Part shown: in pieces, positions 1 to 10,378 of the stretch
Position numbering within the stretch: position 1 is the stretch's first letter
Layout: every line of letters begins with the position of its first letter
Source of the DNA: a bacterium
GTDB taxonomy: Bacteria > SZUA-182 > DTGQ01 > JAFGSM01
NCBI GenBank assembly: GCA_016934595.1
Contig: JAFGSM010000051.1
Location: 1 to 35,867, forward strand
DNA length: 35,867 bases
Direction of reading: 5' to 3'
The notes under the pieces: model-generated
The model's input: the letters and a program-made list of their open reading frames with translations, nothing else
What the model was told of the DNA's origin: nothing
Databases searched by the model: none
Made by a program: the position numbers and the translations under genes

Positions 1-225
1 AACAGCCTGAAGGTGGCTGCTGCAAATGGTCTTAAAACGGTTTCTTTTCCGTCCATAAGCACGGGCGCTTATGGTTATCCTGTTGAGGATGCTGCCGTTA
101 TCGCCTTAGATGCGGTATATAAATTTTTAAAGGATTATCCGGAAATAGAACTTGTCCGGTTTTGTCTGTTTGGATCACGTGCATATGAGATATTTCGTGC
201 TGCCCTTGAAGGATTGGAAAAATAA
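1..225 (+). CDS. Macro domain protein, C-terminal fragment
   Basis: The reading frame is open from the first base of the window, so the start lies upstream and only the last 74 residues are visible. The segment SFPSISTGAYGYP is the conserved ligand-binding loop of macro domains, which bind or hydrolyse ADP-ribose derivatives such as O-acetyl-ADP-ribose or ADP-ribosylated proteins. The following helix and the VRFCLFG strand also match the end of a YmdB-type macro domain, and the protein stops soon after, as expected for a stand-alone family member. Which ADP-ribosyl substrate it uses cannot be told from this fragment. Confidence 0.85.
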   Translation, partial: NSLKVAAANGLKTVSFPSISTGAYGYPVEDAAVIALDAVYKFLKDYPEIELVRFCLFGSRAYEIFRAALEGLEK

Positions 226-245
226 ACCATAAGAAAAACGTGACC

Positions 246-313
246 GTTCAATATCCTGTGAAAATAATAACTCATTGCCATTTAAAAGCCTATTTTCCCA
301 TAACATATTGAAC
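246..313. repeat. Inverted repeat, 9-bp arms
   Basis: GTTCAATAT at 246-254 is matched by its exact reverse complement ATATTGAAC at 305-313, with 50 bases between. It lies between the macro-domain stop and the next start codon. No T-tract follows, so it is not a canonical terminator; an operator or a remnant repeat is possible. Confidence 0.35.
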
Positions 314-348
314 AGTTACAGGAAAACAAATTTTCAAAAGGGGTGTTC

Positions 349-738
349 ATGAATCGTGAAAAACAGCAAGCGATAGCCATTATTGGCATTTTTTGTATAA
401 TTTCAACTGTTATCGCTGTCCTGGTTTCACAAAGGCTGGCAGAATTCGGCCTATGGATCATGCCTGCCCTCTTTCATCTCTATCCAATAGCTACGATCTT
501 GTTTGCGGTTATTTATTCTGCGGTCACATCCCGTAATGTCCTGTGGTCGCCGCTGCTTGTTTTCATGGGGATAGGACTTTTGCTGGAATGTCTCCTGTTT
601 TGGCTCATGGAGCTTTTTATATTTGGATCGCCCAAAATGATGGCCTTGTTTATTTTAGGCCAGCTTATCTTGGTATATGGTGTTACATGGATACTGTATT
701 TTTCATTTGCTTCCCGTCTGCCTATAAATAAGGCATAA
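349..738 (+). CDS. Small integral membrane protein, function unknown
   Basis: A 129-residue protein made almost entirely of hydrophobic segments. Four membrane helices are apparent at about residues 8-28, 36-56, 62-90 and 95-120, separated by very short loops, with a basic N-terminus (MNREKQQ). I start it at the ATG at 349 because AAGGGG at 338-343 sits five bases upstream; the GTG at 343 lies inside that ribosome-binding site. I do not recognise the family and no catalytic motif is visible. It ends 15 bases before pabB and could be co-transcribed with it, but nothing links it to folate synthesis. Confidence 0.7.
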   Translation: MNREKQQAIAIIGIFCIISTVIAVLVSQRLAEFGLWIMPALFHLYPIATILFAVIYSAVTSRNVLWSPLLVFMGIGLLLECLLFWLMELFIFGSPKMMALFILGQLILVYGVTWILYFSFASRLPINKA

Positions 739-753
739 TAAAGGCAAAAAACT

Positions 754-2211
754 ATGGAATGGCTGGAACTGCCTGGTTACATTACACCTCAGATGCTGGT
801 CAATGCCTGGAATGGGGCTCAGGAATGGGCATACCTGGATAGCAGCGACACAGTTAATCCGCACGGAAGGTATTCCCTCCTTGGATTTGACCCGTTTTTG
901 CGTCTTACTTATAAAAATGGAAGGGTTTCATTAAATTGGAAGGATGGTCAAAAAAACTGTTGCTCCGATCCCTGGAGCGTAATACGGGATTTGTTGCTTA
1001 GTTATGAAATAAATGGGCTATTTGATAATGAACTTCCAGCAGGCGCTGCCATTGGTTATATGAGTTATGATCTGGGCATGGAATTGGAATCAGTGTCAAG
1101 TTCGGCCAAAAATGCTTTTGGATGGCCTCTTATGGAGCTGGCCTTTTATGACCTTCTTTTTTGTTTCGACTACAGGGGCGGGCCAAACCTTGTTGTCTCC
1201 ACGGGTTTTCCTGTGAATGATATCAGAGGAAGACGCAAAAAGGCCAAAGAAAGGTTGACGCATGCTCTGCACATGCTTGAGGAAAAGAAGGGGTTTGCCG
1301 ATTTAGTACCAGGAAATAACAAGCATGGCCAGCCCCGTATTTTCAACAGCGAATTGGAATCTAACTTTGATCATGAATCCTATCTCAATGCTATTGAAAA
1401 GATAAGATCATATATCTCCGCAGGCGATGTTTATCAGGTAAACCTTTCTCAGTCATTTACAGGCACGACTGACGCGGACGGCTGGGATATTTATCAACAT
1501 ATAAGGCAGTTTAACCGTGTGCCTTTCGGGGGGTATCTAAGGTTTAAGGAGAGGGAAATATTATGCTTTTCCATGGAAAGGTTTCTTCGTATGCAAGGAA
1601 AACGTGTTGAAACTCGACCTATAAAGGGGACAAGGCCAAGAGGCAGAAATAAGGAGGACGACATTAAATTGAGGAGGGAATTATTTACAAGCCCCAAAGA
1701 CAGGGCTGAACTGGTCATGATTGTTGATATGGAGAGGAATGATCTCGGCAAGGTCTGCAGGCCGGGCACGGTAAGGGTAAACAGGCTTTTCGATGTTGAA
1801 CAATATGCCACAGTGTCCCATCTTGTTTCTACAATCAGGGGAGATCTCGAGGACAGGGCGGATCATTTGGATTGCATCAGGGCGTGTTTGCCTGGGGGGT
1901 CTATAACAGGCGCGCCTAAGATCAGGGCTATGGAGATCATCGATGAACTGGAGGGCATAAAAAGGGAGGTGTATTGCGGAGCCATAGGATACCTGGGCTT
2001 TAATCAGGTCTCGGATTTTAATATACCGATCCGGACAATCCAGAAGGAAGGCCCGAATATAAGATTCAATGCCGGAGGCGGCATTCTTTATGATTCTGAT
2101 CCCGAATCCGAATATCAAGAGACTTTACACAAGGTGCGCAGTTTCCTGGAATGTCTTTCTTGGCCCGGGTTAAAGGAGATACAAAAATCCGTCACAATGC
2201 GGCAACCTTAG
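754..2211 (+). CDS. pabB: Aminodeoxychorismate synthase component I
   Basis: A 485-residue chorismate-binding enzyme that aminates chorismate to 4-amino-4-deoxychorismate for 4-aminobenzoate and folate synthesis, using ammonia from a PabA glutaminase. The N-terminal anthranilate-synthase-I-like domain covers about residues 1-190 and the catalytic domain about 200-475. The motif PIKGT (Lys at about 291) is the diagnostic PabB active-site lysine, where TrpE has alanine. The motif LPGGSITGAPK is the conserved chorismate-site loop. PabC follows directly; no pabA or trpG gene is in the window, so the glutaminase must be encoded elsewhere. TrpE is the alternative, but the lysine and the neighbour argue for PabB. 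Confidence 0.93.
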   Translation: MEWLELPGYITPQMLVNAWNGAQEWAYLDSSDTVNPHGRYSLLGFDPFLRLTYKNGRVSLNWKDGQKNCCSDPWSVIRDLLLSYEINGLFDNELPAGAAIGYMSYDLGMELESVSSSAKNAFGWPLMELAFYDLLFCFDYRGGPNLVVSTGFPVNDIRGRRKKAKERLTHALHMLEEKKGFADLVPGNNKHGQPRIFNSELESNFDHESYLNAIEKIRSYISAGDVYQVNLSQSFTGTTDADGWDIYQHIRQFNRVPFGGYLRFKEREILCFSMERFLRMQGKRVETRPIKGTRPRGRNKEDDIKLRRELFTSPKDRAELVMIVDMERNDLGKVCRPGTVRVNRLFDVEQYATVSHLVSTIRGDLEDRADHLDCIRACLPGGSITGAPKIRAMEIIDELEGIKREVYCGAIGYLGFNQVSDFNIPIRTIQKEGPNIRFNAGGGILYDSDPESEYQETLHKVRSFLECLSWPGLKEIQKSVTMRQP

Positions 2212-2276
2212 GATACTGTGCATTTACTTTTTCACTGTTAAAAAAATAAAAAGAGACGGTTTTCAGGGCTAAAGGT

Positions 2277-3149
2277 ATGAGCGCATATCTTATTTATAAC
2301 GGCAGGACAGTAGAAGAACATGAGCGTTGTATAAGTCCTTTGGACAGGGGTTTTATGCTCGCAGATGGGTTGTTTGAGACATTGAGATCATATAATGGCA
2401 GGCTGCCCTTTTTGGATCTGCATCTTGAAAGGCTTAAGCAGGGCATGTCACAGCTTGGTTTCCCTTTTGAAGGGATAAGCCTTGATTGCTGCCATATAGA
2501 GGAAATGGCAGGGAATCTCCTTGCCAGAAATAAGGTCTTGGATGCAAATATTCGTTTGACAGTGAGCAGGGGGATTACGGACTCAGGCCCCCTGCCAGAA
2601 TGGGGCAAAGGAAGACCAAACTGGGCTCTAATAACAAGGCCGCTTCCATCCCATTTGGAAACCGATCAGGAGAATGGAATCTATGCAATAATTTCGACCG
2701 TAAGAAGAAACAGTTTTTCCCCAACAGCGCATCTTAAAACGGTCAATTATCTGGACCAGATTATGGCAAAGAGGGAGGCGTTTTTGCAAGGGGCGCAGGA
2801 GGCTATTCTTTTAAATGAAAACGGGATGGTAGCCGAGGGGGCGACCTCCAACATCTTCTGGATAAGGGGAGGGTGCGTTTATACCCCTTCTCTTGATCTT
2901 CCTGTCCTTCCCGGTGTTACAAGGAGAAAGGTGCTGGAGATCGTCAAAGATAAAGGGGATGCTTACAGGGAAGGTGTATATGGTACTGGGGAGCTGCTTG
3001 AGAGCGACGAGGCATTTATAACCAATTCTATCTGCGAGGTCACCCCTTTGATTAAAATCAATAATAAAAGCATTGGGGATGGGAGTCCGGGGGTTGTTAC
3101 CCGGAGGATTCAGGCGGAATATAAGGATATTGTAGCTAAATATATTTGA
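2277..3149 (+). CDS. pabC: Aminodeoxychorismate lyase (class IV aminotransferase fold)
   Basis: A 290-residue fold-type IV PLP enzyme. Visible signatures are the N-terminal DRGFMLADGLFET segment, the HLKTVNYLDQ stretch carrying the likely PLP lysine, and the phosphate-binding EGATSNIFW loop. In this family PabC removes pyruvate from aminodeoxychorismate to give 4-aminobenzoate. Sequence alone overlaps with branched-chain and D-amino-acid aminotransferases, so the assignment rests mainly on its place 65 bases downstream of pabB on the same strand. Ribosome-binding sequence AAAGGT is tight against the ATG, and an upstream AGGG offers better spacing. Confidence 0.85.
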   Translation: MSAYLIYNGRTVEEHERCISPLDRGFMLADGLFETLRSYNGRLPFLDLHLERLKQGMSQLGFPFEGISLDCCHIEEMAGNLLARNKVLDANIRLTVSRGITDSGPLPEWGKGRPNWALITRPLPSHLETDQENGIYAIISTVRRNSFSPTAHLKTVNYLDQIMAKREAFLQGAQEAILLNENGMVAEGATSNIFWIRGGCVYTPSLDLPVLPGVTRRKVLEIVKDKGDAYREGVYGTGELLESDEAFITNSICEVTPLIKINNKSIGDGSPGVVTRRIQAEYKDIVAKYI

Positions 3150-3164
3150 TATAAAGGGCTTTTA

Positions 3165-3193
3165 TTGACAAACATATCATATTTGGCTATTAT
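3165..3193 (+). promoter_or_regulatory. Sigma-70-type promoter for metK-ahcY
   Basis: A perfect -35 box TTGACA (3165-3170) is followed by exactly 17 bases and the -10 box TATTAT (3188-3193). Initiation near 3200 would give a leader of about 45 bases to the metK ATG. The leader is too short to hold a SAM riboswitch, so control by that means is unlikely here. A second TTGACA at 3211 has no properly placed -10. Confidence 0.7.
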
Positions 3194-3245
3194 CAACCTA
3201 GTAAAAATTATTGACATATAAACTAATTTTGAAGGGAGAATTTAG

Positions 3246-4394
3246 ATGCACAAGAAGGACTTTTTGTTTACTTCTGAATCGGTGACAGAAGGGCATCCCG
3301 ATAAGATGGCAGATCAGATATCCGATGCGGTTTTGGACACTATAATATCTAAGGACCCTGTAGGGCGTGTGGCGTGCGAGACTCTGGTTACAACAGGTTT
3401 GGCCATGGTTAGCGGGGAGATAACCACAAATTGTTACGTGGATATACCCAAGATAGTTCGCGAGACAGTAAGGGAAATAGGATATATAGATGCGGATTAC
3501 GGCTTTGACTTTGAAACATGCGCTGTTTTGACTTCTATAGATGAGCAGTCCAGGGATATCGCCCAGGGAGTGGACGTAGGCGGGGCAGGGGATCAGGGTT
3601 TGATGTTCGGCTATGCATGCACTGAGACTGAAGAATTGATGCCCATGCCCATTCTTTTGGCTCATAAGCTTACAAAGAGGCTCAGCGAAGCGAGGCGAAA
3701 GGGGATATTGTCTTTTTTAAGGCCTGATGGCAAATCCCAGGTGACCATTGAATATGTGAACCTGAAACCCTTGCGGGTGGATAATGTGGTGATTGCGGCG
3801 CAGCATAATCCCGATGTATCCATAGAAACCATTAGGGAGGGGATCATAGAGGAGGTCATCCGGAAGGCGATCCCTGAGGGGCTGATCGATAAAGACACGG
3901 TTTTTTATATCAATCCTACAGGCAGGTTTGTCATAGGTGGTCCCCAGGGAGATTGCGGTATGACGGGCAGAAAGATCATCGTGGATACCTATGGCGGCGT
4001 AGGGAGCCATGGGGGCGGGGCCTTTTCCGGCAAGGACCCCAGCAAGGTTGATAGATCGGCTTCGTACATGGCCAGATACATCGCAAAGAATATAGTCGCA
4101 TCCGGTATTTCCGAAAGATGCGAGGTGCAGCTTGCATATGCGATCGGGGTGGCAGAGCCCGTATCCATAATGGTGGATACATTCAGGACAGGCAAGGTCA
4201 CGCTGGACAAAATCAGAAATCTGATCAGGGAACACTTCGACCTGACGCCTAAAGGCATAATCGAAACCCTGAACCTGCGAAGGCCCATATTTAAAAAAAC
4301 CGCGGCTTTTGGTCATTTTGGACGCCTTGATCCGGATTTTACCTGGGAGAAGACAGATAAGGCGGATCAGCTTCGCAGGGCCTCAGGCTTATAG
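3246..4394 (+). CDS. metK: S-adenosylmethionine synthetase
   Basis: MetK makes S-adenosylmethionine from methionine and ATP in the cytoplasm. At 382 residues it has the usual bacterial length. Visible motifs are [17 protein letters not shown] at the N-terminus, the central [12 protein letters not shown] signature, and the glycine-rich [16 protein letters not shown] loop that forms the phosphate site. The start ATG is preceded by GAAGGGAG. ahcY follows 37 bases after the stop, so the pair makes the methyl donor and clears its product S-adenosylhomocysteine. Several other genes in the window consume or bind SAM (queA, queE). Confidence 0.97.
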   Translation: MHKKDFLFTSESVTEGHPDKMADQISDAVLDTIISKDPVGRVACETLVTTGLAMVSGEITTNCYVDIPKIVRETVREIGYIDADYGFDFETCAVLTSIDEQSRDIAQGVDVGGAGDQGLMFGYACTETEELMPMPILLAHKLTKRLSEARRKGILSFLRPDGKSQVTIEYVNLKPLRVDNVVIAAQHNPDVSIETIREGIIEEVIRKAIPEGLIDKDTVFYINPTGRFVIGGPQGDCGMTGRKIIVDTYGGVGSHGGGAFSGKDPSKVDRSASYMARYIAKNIVASGISERCEVQLAYAIGVAEPVSIMVDTFRTGKVTLDKIRNLIREHFDLTPKGIIETLNLRRPIFKKTAAFGHFGRLDPDFTWEKTDKADQLRRASGL

Positions 4395-4407
4395 CTGGTG
4401 TATATAG

Positions 4408-5709
<1,302 letters not shown>

Positions 5710-5804
5710 TAGATCTGTTTTGGCAGGCTTTTGTATCGCTACTCTCCATGGGGTTTTTATATGCCCCGCATATCCTTTGATAAACAAATTAGGGCGGAAG
5801 ATTT

Positions 5805-6386
5805 TTGTATTATAGGCCGATAATAAAAGTAGCATGCAGCATATTGCAAGCGCCGGTTTTTTTACTGAAAAGGCCCGCGGGAATATCTTTTGTGTTTATT
5901 TTGATATTTTTATTGACCGGTATATACTGGATAGAATCCTGTTTCTCAGTGGCCGATGCCGAAGAATATGACCAGAAGATATTAAACCTGTTTGTCAGCG
6001 AGACAGATGGCGAAGATTTTAAGTGGGAGCTGAAGGCTGAAGAGGCCTTAATGAATAATGATGGGGATCCGGTCCTTCTTAAACAGATTGACCTTCATTA
6101 TTTCATCGTTTCTGATGGGGATTTTTTTATGAGGGGGGATCAGGCGGATGTTGATCTTTCCGCAAACAGGGTTTATATGAAGGGCAAAATACGAGCCGAA
6201 TCGCATGACGGGATTTCCTTAGAGACAGAGACGCTGCTTTGGGACGGTACTCAAAGGTCGATTTCGACGCAGGACAGGGTTTCGATAAAAAGACCCGATC
6301 TTGAGATATACGGCCAGGGATTAGAGGCAGATCTCGGTCTGGAAAGGATCGAGATAAAGGCTGATGCGAAGACGGTTATTTATTGA
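5805..6386 (+). CDS. lptC: LPS export protein LptC
   Basis: A 193-residue protein with a single N-terminal membrane anchor at about residues 21-41 and a periplasmic beta-rich domain (ALMNNDGDPVLLKQIDLHY, RVYMKGKIRA, ISLETETLLWD). LptC takes lipopolysaccharide from the LptB2FG transporter in the inner membrane and passes it to LptA. The predicted start is TTG with GGCGGAAG upstream; no in-frame ATG is suitably placed. The gene overlaps lptA by 23 bases and lptB follows. Sequence conservation in this family is low, so context weighs heavily in the call. kdsC and kdsD, often upstream in other genomes, are not here. Confidence 0.85.
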   Translation: MYYRPIIKVACSILQAPVFLLKRPAGISFVFILIFLLTGIYWIESCFSVADAEEYDQKILNLFVSETDGEDFKWELKAEEALMNNDGDPVLLKQIDLHYFIVSDGDFFMRGDQADVDLSANRVYMKGKIRAESHDGISLETETLLWDGTQRSISTQDRVSIKRPDLEIYGQGLEADLGLERIEIKADAKTVIY

Positions 6387-6876
6387 AGGGCTTGTCCTAT
6401 TTCAGGTGGTAGCCTTTTGGGGCTTGGCTAGTGTTGCGCCGGCAGGGCAAAAGGAAGGGATGATAATCCCTGATGCTACGGTTATAATCACCTCTGACAA
6501 GGCGACCCTGGACAACAAGAAAAGGGATGCGTTATACTCCGGCAAGGTTAAGGTCGTCAGGGGTGAATTGATTATGACGTCCGACAGCCTGAATGTTTTA
6601 TTCTATGATATTGGCCAGGGCGTTAAGCTGGTACATGCCAAAGGTCAGGTAAAGATTTGGTGGAAAGACAGATATGCCGAGGCGGAAGAGGGTATATATG
6701 ACGATCTGGCCGGGACAATAGTTCTTTCGGGCGCTCCAAAGACATGGCAGAATGAGAATGTTATCAAAGGAGACAGGATCGTTTATGATCTTGTCAAAGA
6801 CACGGTGATTGTGGATGGAGGCGTAGAGACCGTTCTCCAGATCGGTTCAGGTTTTTTAAGAAATACCGGACAGTGA
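6364..6876 (+). CDS. lptA: LPS transport periplasmic protein LptA (OstA-like)
   Basis: A 170-residue secreted protein with a basic start (MRRR) and a hydrophobic signal segment ending near APAGQ (about residue 28). The mature part carries the OstA/LptA beta-jellyroll pattern: ITSDKATLDNKKRDALYSG, then VKVVRGELIMTSDSLNV, then VHAKGQVKI. LptA polymerises into the periplasmic bridge that carries lipopolysaccharide from LptC to LptD in the outer membrane. It starts inside lptC and ends one base before the lptB start, which indicates one translationally coupled operon. Confidence 0.9.
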   Translation: MRRRLFIEGLVLFQVVAFWGLASVAPAGQKEGMIIPDATVIITSDKATLDNKKRDALYSGKVKVVRGELIMTSDSLNVLFYDIGQGVKLVHAKGQVKIWWKDRYAEAEEGIYDDLAGTIVLSGAPKTWQNENVIKGDRIVYDLVKDTVIVDGGVETVLQIGSGFLRNTGQ

Positions 6877-6877
6877 T

Positions 6878-7615
6878 ATGGCGTTTATCTCAGAACAGGT
6901 CTTGGAGGCACGAGGGTTAGTCAAATCTTTTCGTTCCAGAAAGGTTGTAAGCGGTGTCTCTCTTAGTTTGAAGCAGGGGGAGGTAGTAGGCCTTTTAGGA
7001 CCGAATGGGGCAGGGAAAACAACCATTTTTAAGATAATGGCCGGCCTTGTCAGACCGAATGAAGGAAAGATATTTTTGAATTCTCAAGACATCACAAATG
7101 AGCCGATGTATAAAAGGGCAAGGATGGGCCTGGGTTATCTCCCCCAAGAGCCTTCTGTTTTCAGAAGGCTATCAGTTGAGGATAACCTGATGGCAATAAT
7201 GGAAGCGGTTCCTGTTAACAGGATTCAGAGAAAAGGGGGATTGGACAGTATTATCCAGGAGCTGGATCTTTCCAGTGTAAGACATCAGAAGGCAGACACC
7301 CTTTCCGGCGGAGAGAGGAGAAGGCTGGAGATTGCCAGAGCCATTGTGCCTGAACCCCAATTCATGCTGATGGATGAACCCTTTGCAGGGATAGACCCAA
7401 AATCTGTTTTGGGGATGCAGGATATAGTTTCTCAGCTTAAAAAAAAGGGCATCGGGATGATAATAACCGATCATAATGTCAGGGAAACGCTTGCCATCAC
7501 AGACAGGTCTTACATCATTTTTGAAGGGCGGGTGCTTATTGAAGGGACATCCTTTGAGCTGGTAAATGACCCAAAGGCCAAAGAGGTTTATCTCGGAGAA
7601 AGGTTTATGCTTTGA
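6878..7615 (+). CDS. lptB: LPS export ABC transporter ATPase LptB
   Basis: A 245-residue ABC ATPase. It has the Walker A motif GPNGAGKTT, the Q-loop LPQEPSVFRRLS in the form typical of LptB, the signature LSGGERRR, Walker B LMDEPFAGID and the switch histidine ITDHNVRE. LptB powers extraction of lipopolysaccharide from the inner membrane with LptF and LptG, which are not in the window. The start ATG is one base after the lptA stop. The branched-chain amino-acid ATPase LivF is related, but the Q-loop wording and the lptC-lptA neighbours settle the identity. Confidence 0.95.
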   Translation: MAFISEQVLEARGLVKSFRSRKVVSGVSLSLKQGEVVGLLGPNGAGKTTIFKIMAGLVRPNEGKIFLNSQDITNEPMYKRARMGLGYLPQEPSVFRRLSVEDNLMAIMEAVPVNRIQRKGGLDSIIQELDLSSVRHQKADTLSGGERRRLEIARAIVPEPQFMLMDEPFAGIDPKSVLGMQDIVSQLKKKGIGMIITDHNVRETLAITDRSYIIFEGRVLIEGTSFELVNDPKAKEVYLGERFML

Positions 7616-7637
7616 GGTTGGTCCGCAAATGATTTTG

Positions 7638-7666
7638 TTGACAAAAAATAGGCATTATGTTATTGT
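7638..7666 (+). promoter_or_regulatory. Sigma-70-type promoter upstream of the HU/IHF gene
   Basis: TTGACA at 7638-7643, then 17 bases, then TATTGT at 7661-7666. It lies just past the lptB stop and gives the HU/IHF-rpoN-PTS block its own entry point. A second TTGACA at 7682 and a TATAAT at 7698 are only 10 bases apart and so do not form a standard pair. Confidence 0.55.
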
Positions 7667-7737
7667 TTAATAAAAATAAAGTTGACAATCTAACCGTTAT
7701 AATGCCAATCTGTTATGATCCTTGAAAGGAGGTCAAA

Positions 7738-8013
7738 ATGACCAAAGCCGATTTAATATTAGAGATTGCAAAACAGACATCTTTGACAAAGAAAGAGTCG
7801 GAAACGGTTATTAAGACTGTATTTGAAAGCATTAATAACGCCTTGAGCTCTGGCGACAAGGTAGAATTGAGGGGATTCGGAAGTTTTAGGGTTCGGGATA
7901 GAAAATCCAGGCAGGGAAGAAATCCAAAAACTGGAGACACAGTGAATGTTCCCGCCAAAAGGGTGCCCTTCTTTAAGGCGGGGAAAGAGCTAAGGTCCTT
8001 GGTGGATAATTGA
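7738..8013 (+). CDS. HU/IHF family nucleoid DNA-binding protein
   Basis: A 91-residue basic protein covering the whole HU/IHF fold. It shows the family signature RGFGSFRVRDRKSRQGRNP followed by KTGDTVNVPAKRV, with the conserved proline at the tip of the DNA-intercalating arm. The protein bends DNA and would act in chromosome organisation and in IHF-dependent transcription. Sigma-54 promoters often need IHF, so its position directly before rpoN is suggestive. HU and IHF subunits cannot be separated reliably by eye; the LRSLVDN end resembles IHF-alpha. Strong ribosome-binding site GGAGGT precedes the ATG. Confidence 0.93.
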   Translation: MTKADLILEIAKQTSLTKKESETVIKTVFESINNALSSGDKVELRGFGSFRVRDRKSRQGRNPKTGDTVNVPAKRVPFFKAGKELRSLVDN

Positions 8014-8087
8014 TTTGATAAGAATCAGAGGCGAATGGGTATCAATTAATAATAAGTAAATTGACAGGGAATTAAAAGGGAAAAGCT

Positions 8088-9563
8088 ATGGCATTGGATA
8101 TGAAACAGACACTCAGCATGAAGTTGACGCAGAGGTTAATGATGACGCCTATGCTGCAGCAGTCCATAAAACTGCTTCAGTTGTCTAAGTTGGAGTTGAC
8201 TCAAATGGTGCGCCAGGAATTAGAGGAAAATCCCCTTTTAGAAGAGATACAGACAGACAGTCAAGAAAATGCTGCAGAAAATGAGCAGCCTGACTTTAGT
8301 AACGATATAATCAGGTCTGAGGATATAAAATTGAGTGACGCCGATCAAATATATGGTTCAGATTCGGGATCGGATTTCGAATGGCAAAATTATTTGGATG
8401 ACAATATAGAGTCTGAATATTATTCTTCTCAAGAAGAAAAAGAGCTTCCGCCGCTCGATAACATCCTCACCCGTCCTCAATCCCTCCAGAATTATCTAAT
8501 GTGGCAGTTGCGCATGTCCTTGACCGATAAGAAAGAGTTTCCAATCGGGGAGTTTATTGTCGGCAATATCGATGAAAACGGATATCTAAGGGTGAACTTG
8601 GAAGAGGTTTCAATGGAGTTGTCAACTCCTTTGGATATTGCTGAAAAGGTTTTAACTTTGATACAGGGGTTTGATCCATCGGGGGTCGGGGCAAGAACTA
8701 TTCAGGAATGCCTGCTCCTTCAGATAGCGGAAGAGGATCCATGCAGAAGGTCGCTTCTGGAACAGATTGTTCAGAATCACCTTGGTCATCTGGAGTCAAG
8801 AGAGTATTCAACAATCGCAAAGGATTTGGGCATCAGCATAGATGATGTAATAGATTTGGCAAATGTAATTTTGACTTATGACCCAAAGCCAGGCCGGAGT
8901 TTTGATCCTGATTCCTCATACTATATTGTTCCTGATGTTTTTGTCTACAAAATAGATGACGAGTATGTAATAACGCTTAATGATGAAGGCCTGCCGCAGC
9001 TTAGAGTCAGCAATGCATATAGACGTATCTTAAGGAATGCGCGCAAGGTGCCCGATCAGACGAAAAAATATGTGGAGGAAAAACTTCGGTCTGCTGTATG
9101 GCTGATAAAGAGTATACAGCAAAGACAAAGGACACTCTACAATGTCTCGGCAAGCATTATTAAATTCCAGAGGGATTTTTTGGATAAGGGCCTTGCATAT
9201 CTCAGGCCCCTTACCTTAATGGATGTGGCTCAGGATGTTTCCATGCATGAGTCGACTATTAGCCGCGTCACAACAAATAAGTATATGTATACTCCAAGGG
9301 GTATTTTTGAATTAAAATTCTTTTTTAGTCCAGGGTTTAAGAGGGCTCAGGGGGATTATATATCCTCTGTCCGGGTCAAAGAGCTTATCAAGGAGATGAT
9401 AAAGAACGAAGACAGCAGGAAACCTTTGAGCGACAGTCAGATTTTGGAGATGCTTGGTAAAAAAGGGATAAATATCGCCAGACGAACCATAGCGAAATAC
9501 CGTGATGAACTGAAAATCCTCCCTTCTCAAAGGAGAAAAGTCCTTTACCCGCGCCGCTCTTAA
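8088..9563 (+). CDS. rpoN: RNA polymerase sigma-54 factor
   Basis: RpoN directs RNA polymerase to -24/-12 promoters that are opened by AAA+ activators. The 491-residue protein has the glutamine-rich region I (KQTLSMKLTQRLMMTPMLQ), an acidic region II at about residues 55-125, the core-binding domain in the middle, the helix-turn-helix around MDVAQDVSMHESTISRV, and the C-terminal RpoN box ARRTIAKYRDEL that contacts the -24 element. It lies between the HU/IHF gene and hpf, the conserved proteobacterial position. I found no convincing -24/-12 site upstream of its neighbours by eye. Confidence 0.97.
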   Translation: MALDMKQTLSMKLTQRLMMTPMLQQSIKLLQLSKLELTQMVRQELEENPLLEEIQTDSQENAAENEQPDFSNDIIRSEDIKLSDADQIYGSDSGSDFEWQNYLDDNIESEYYSSQEEKELPPLDNILTRPQSLQNYLMWQLRMSLTDKKEFPIGEFIVGNIDENGYLRVNLEEVSMELSTPLDIAEKVLTLIQGFDPSGVGARTIQECLLLQIAEEDPCRRSLLEQIVQNHLGHLESREYSTIAKDLGISIDDVIDLANVILTYDPKPGRSFDPDSSYYIVPDVFVYKIDDEYVITLNDEGLPQLRVSNAYRRILRNARKVPDQTKKYVEEKLRSAVWLIKSIQQRQRTLYNVSASIIKFQRDFLDKGLAYLRPLTLMDVAQDVSMHESTISRVTTNKYMYTPRGIFELKFFFSPGFKRAQGDYISSVRVKELIKEMIKNEDSRKPLSDSQILEMLGKKGINIARRTIAKYRDELKILPSQRRKVLYPRRS

Positions 9564-9804
9564 AAACGCCCTTGTCAAAAGTTTTAATGTTCGATATTAA
9601 TTGGGCGATTAGCCTGAATTATGAATAACAGGTAACCAGATGCAGAATATAACAGGTGTGGAGATTTTCTATTATCCTGCCTTTGATTTGCTTTCATACC
9701 AAAATCGTTTTATTCTCATACTTGATTCATCATTTTTTACATTTGGAGGGTTACCCGGAGTTTAGCCCGGGCAATCTTCTATTCATATAAAAGGGGGCTT
9801 TTGT

Positions 9805-10341
9805 ATGCAGTTATCAATAACCGCAAGGCATATGGAATTGACACAGGCATTAAAAGATTATATTAGAAACAAAATAGAACGTCTTAACAAATATACAGAC
9901 GAAATCATTGATGCAAGCACAATCTTGTCCGTAGAAAAATATCGGCACAGCGCCGAGATCACTCTTAAGATTAATGGCATGACCTTCAACAGTGTTGATA
10001 TAACTGAGAATATGTATAACTCTATTGATAGGGTTGTCGATAAACTTGAAAGGCAGTTGAAAAAGTTTAAAGAAAAACGCAAGGAACACAAACATAAAAA
10101 GGATATAATAGCGCCATCCGATGTCTTTAGCCCTGATTTATCGAAGACATTGGCTGAGGATATGAGGCTCGTGAAGAGTGTCAAGATTCAGATCAGGCCG
10201 ATGGATTTAAAGGATGCTATAGATGCTCTTGATTTGAACGATAAGAAGTGTTTTGTTTTTATAAATGTTAAAACAGGGAAGATTAATGTTATCTATAGAG
10301 ACGCCGAAGACAAGTTTATACTGGTGGAGCCTGAGGAATGA
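9805..10341 (+). CDS. hpf: Ribosome hibernation promoting factor, long form
   Basis: HPF binds the decoding centre of idle 30S subunits. The N-terminal domain (about residues 1-105, starting MQLSITARHMELTQALKDYI) is the conserved ribosome-binding fold. A linker of about 20 residues leads to a C-terminal domain at about 122-176 (VKSVKIQIRPMDLKDAI) that in long-form HPF dimerises two 70S ribosomes into 100S particles. E. coli HPF lacks this second domain; long forms are usual in most other bacteria. The gene is in the rpoN-hpf-ptsN order seen widely in proteobacteria. GGGGGC precedes the ATG. Confidence 0.93.
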   Translation: MQLSITARHMELTQALKDYIRNKIERLNKYTDEIIDASTILSVEKYRHSAEITLKINGMTFNSVDITENMYNSIDRVVDKLERQLKKFKEKRKEHKHKKDIIAPSDVFSPDLSKTLAEDMRLVKSVKIQIRPMDLKDAIDALDLNDKKCFVFINVKTGKINVIYRDAEDKFILVEPEE

Positions 10342-10378
10342 TGCCTTTTAGATTTATACACGATTAGGAGGCCGACTA

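Noticed and set aside
3171-3245. SAM riboswitch ahead of metK
   Set aside because: The leader is only about 45 bases and lacks the stems needed for any known SAM riboswitch class.
3717-4316. 199-residue minus-strand frame inside metK
   Set aside because: Shadow of a well-identified gene; codon-phase artefact without start signals.
9564-9804. Sigma-54 promoter before hpf
   Set aside because: The nearest match has no GG at the -24 position; only a short CCCGG/CCGGG dyad is visible in this gap.
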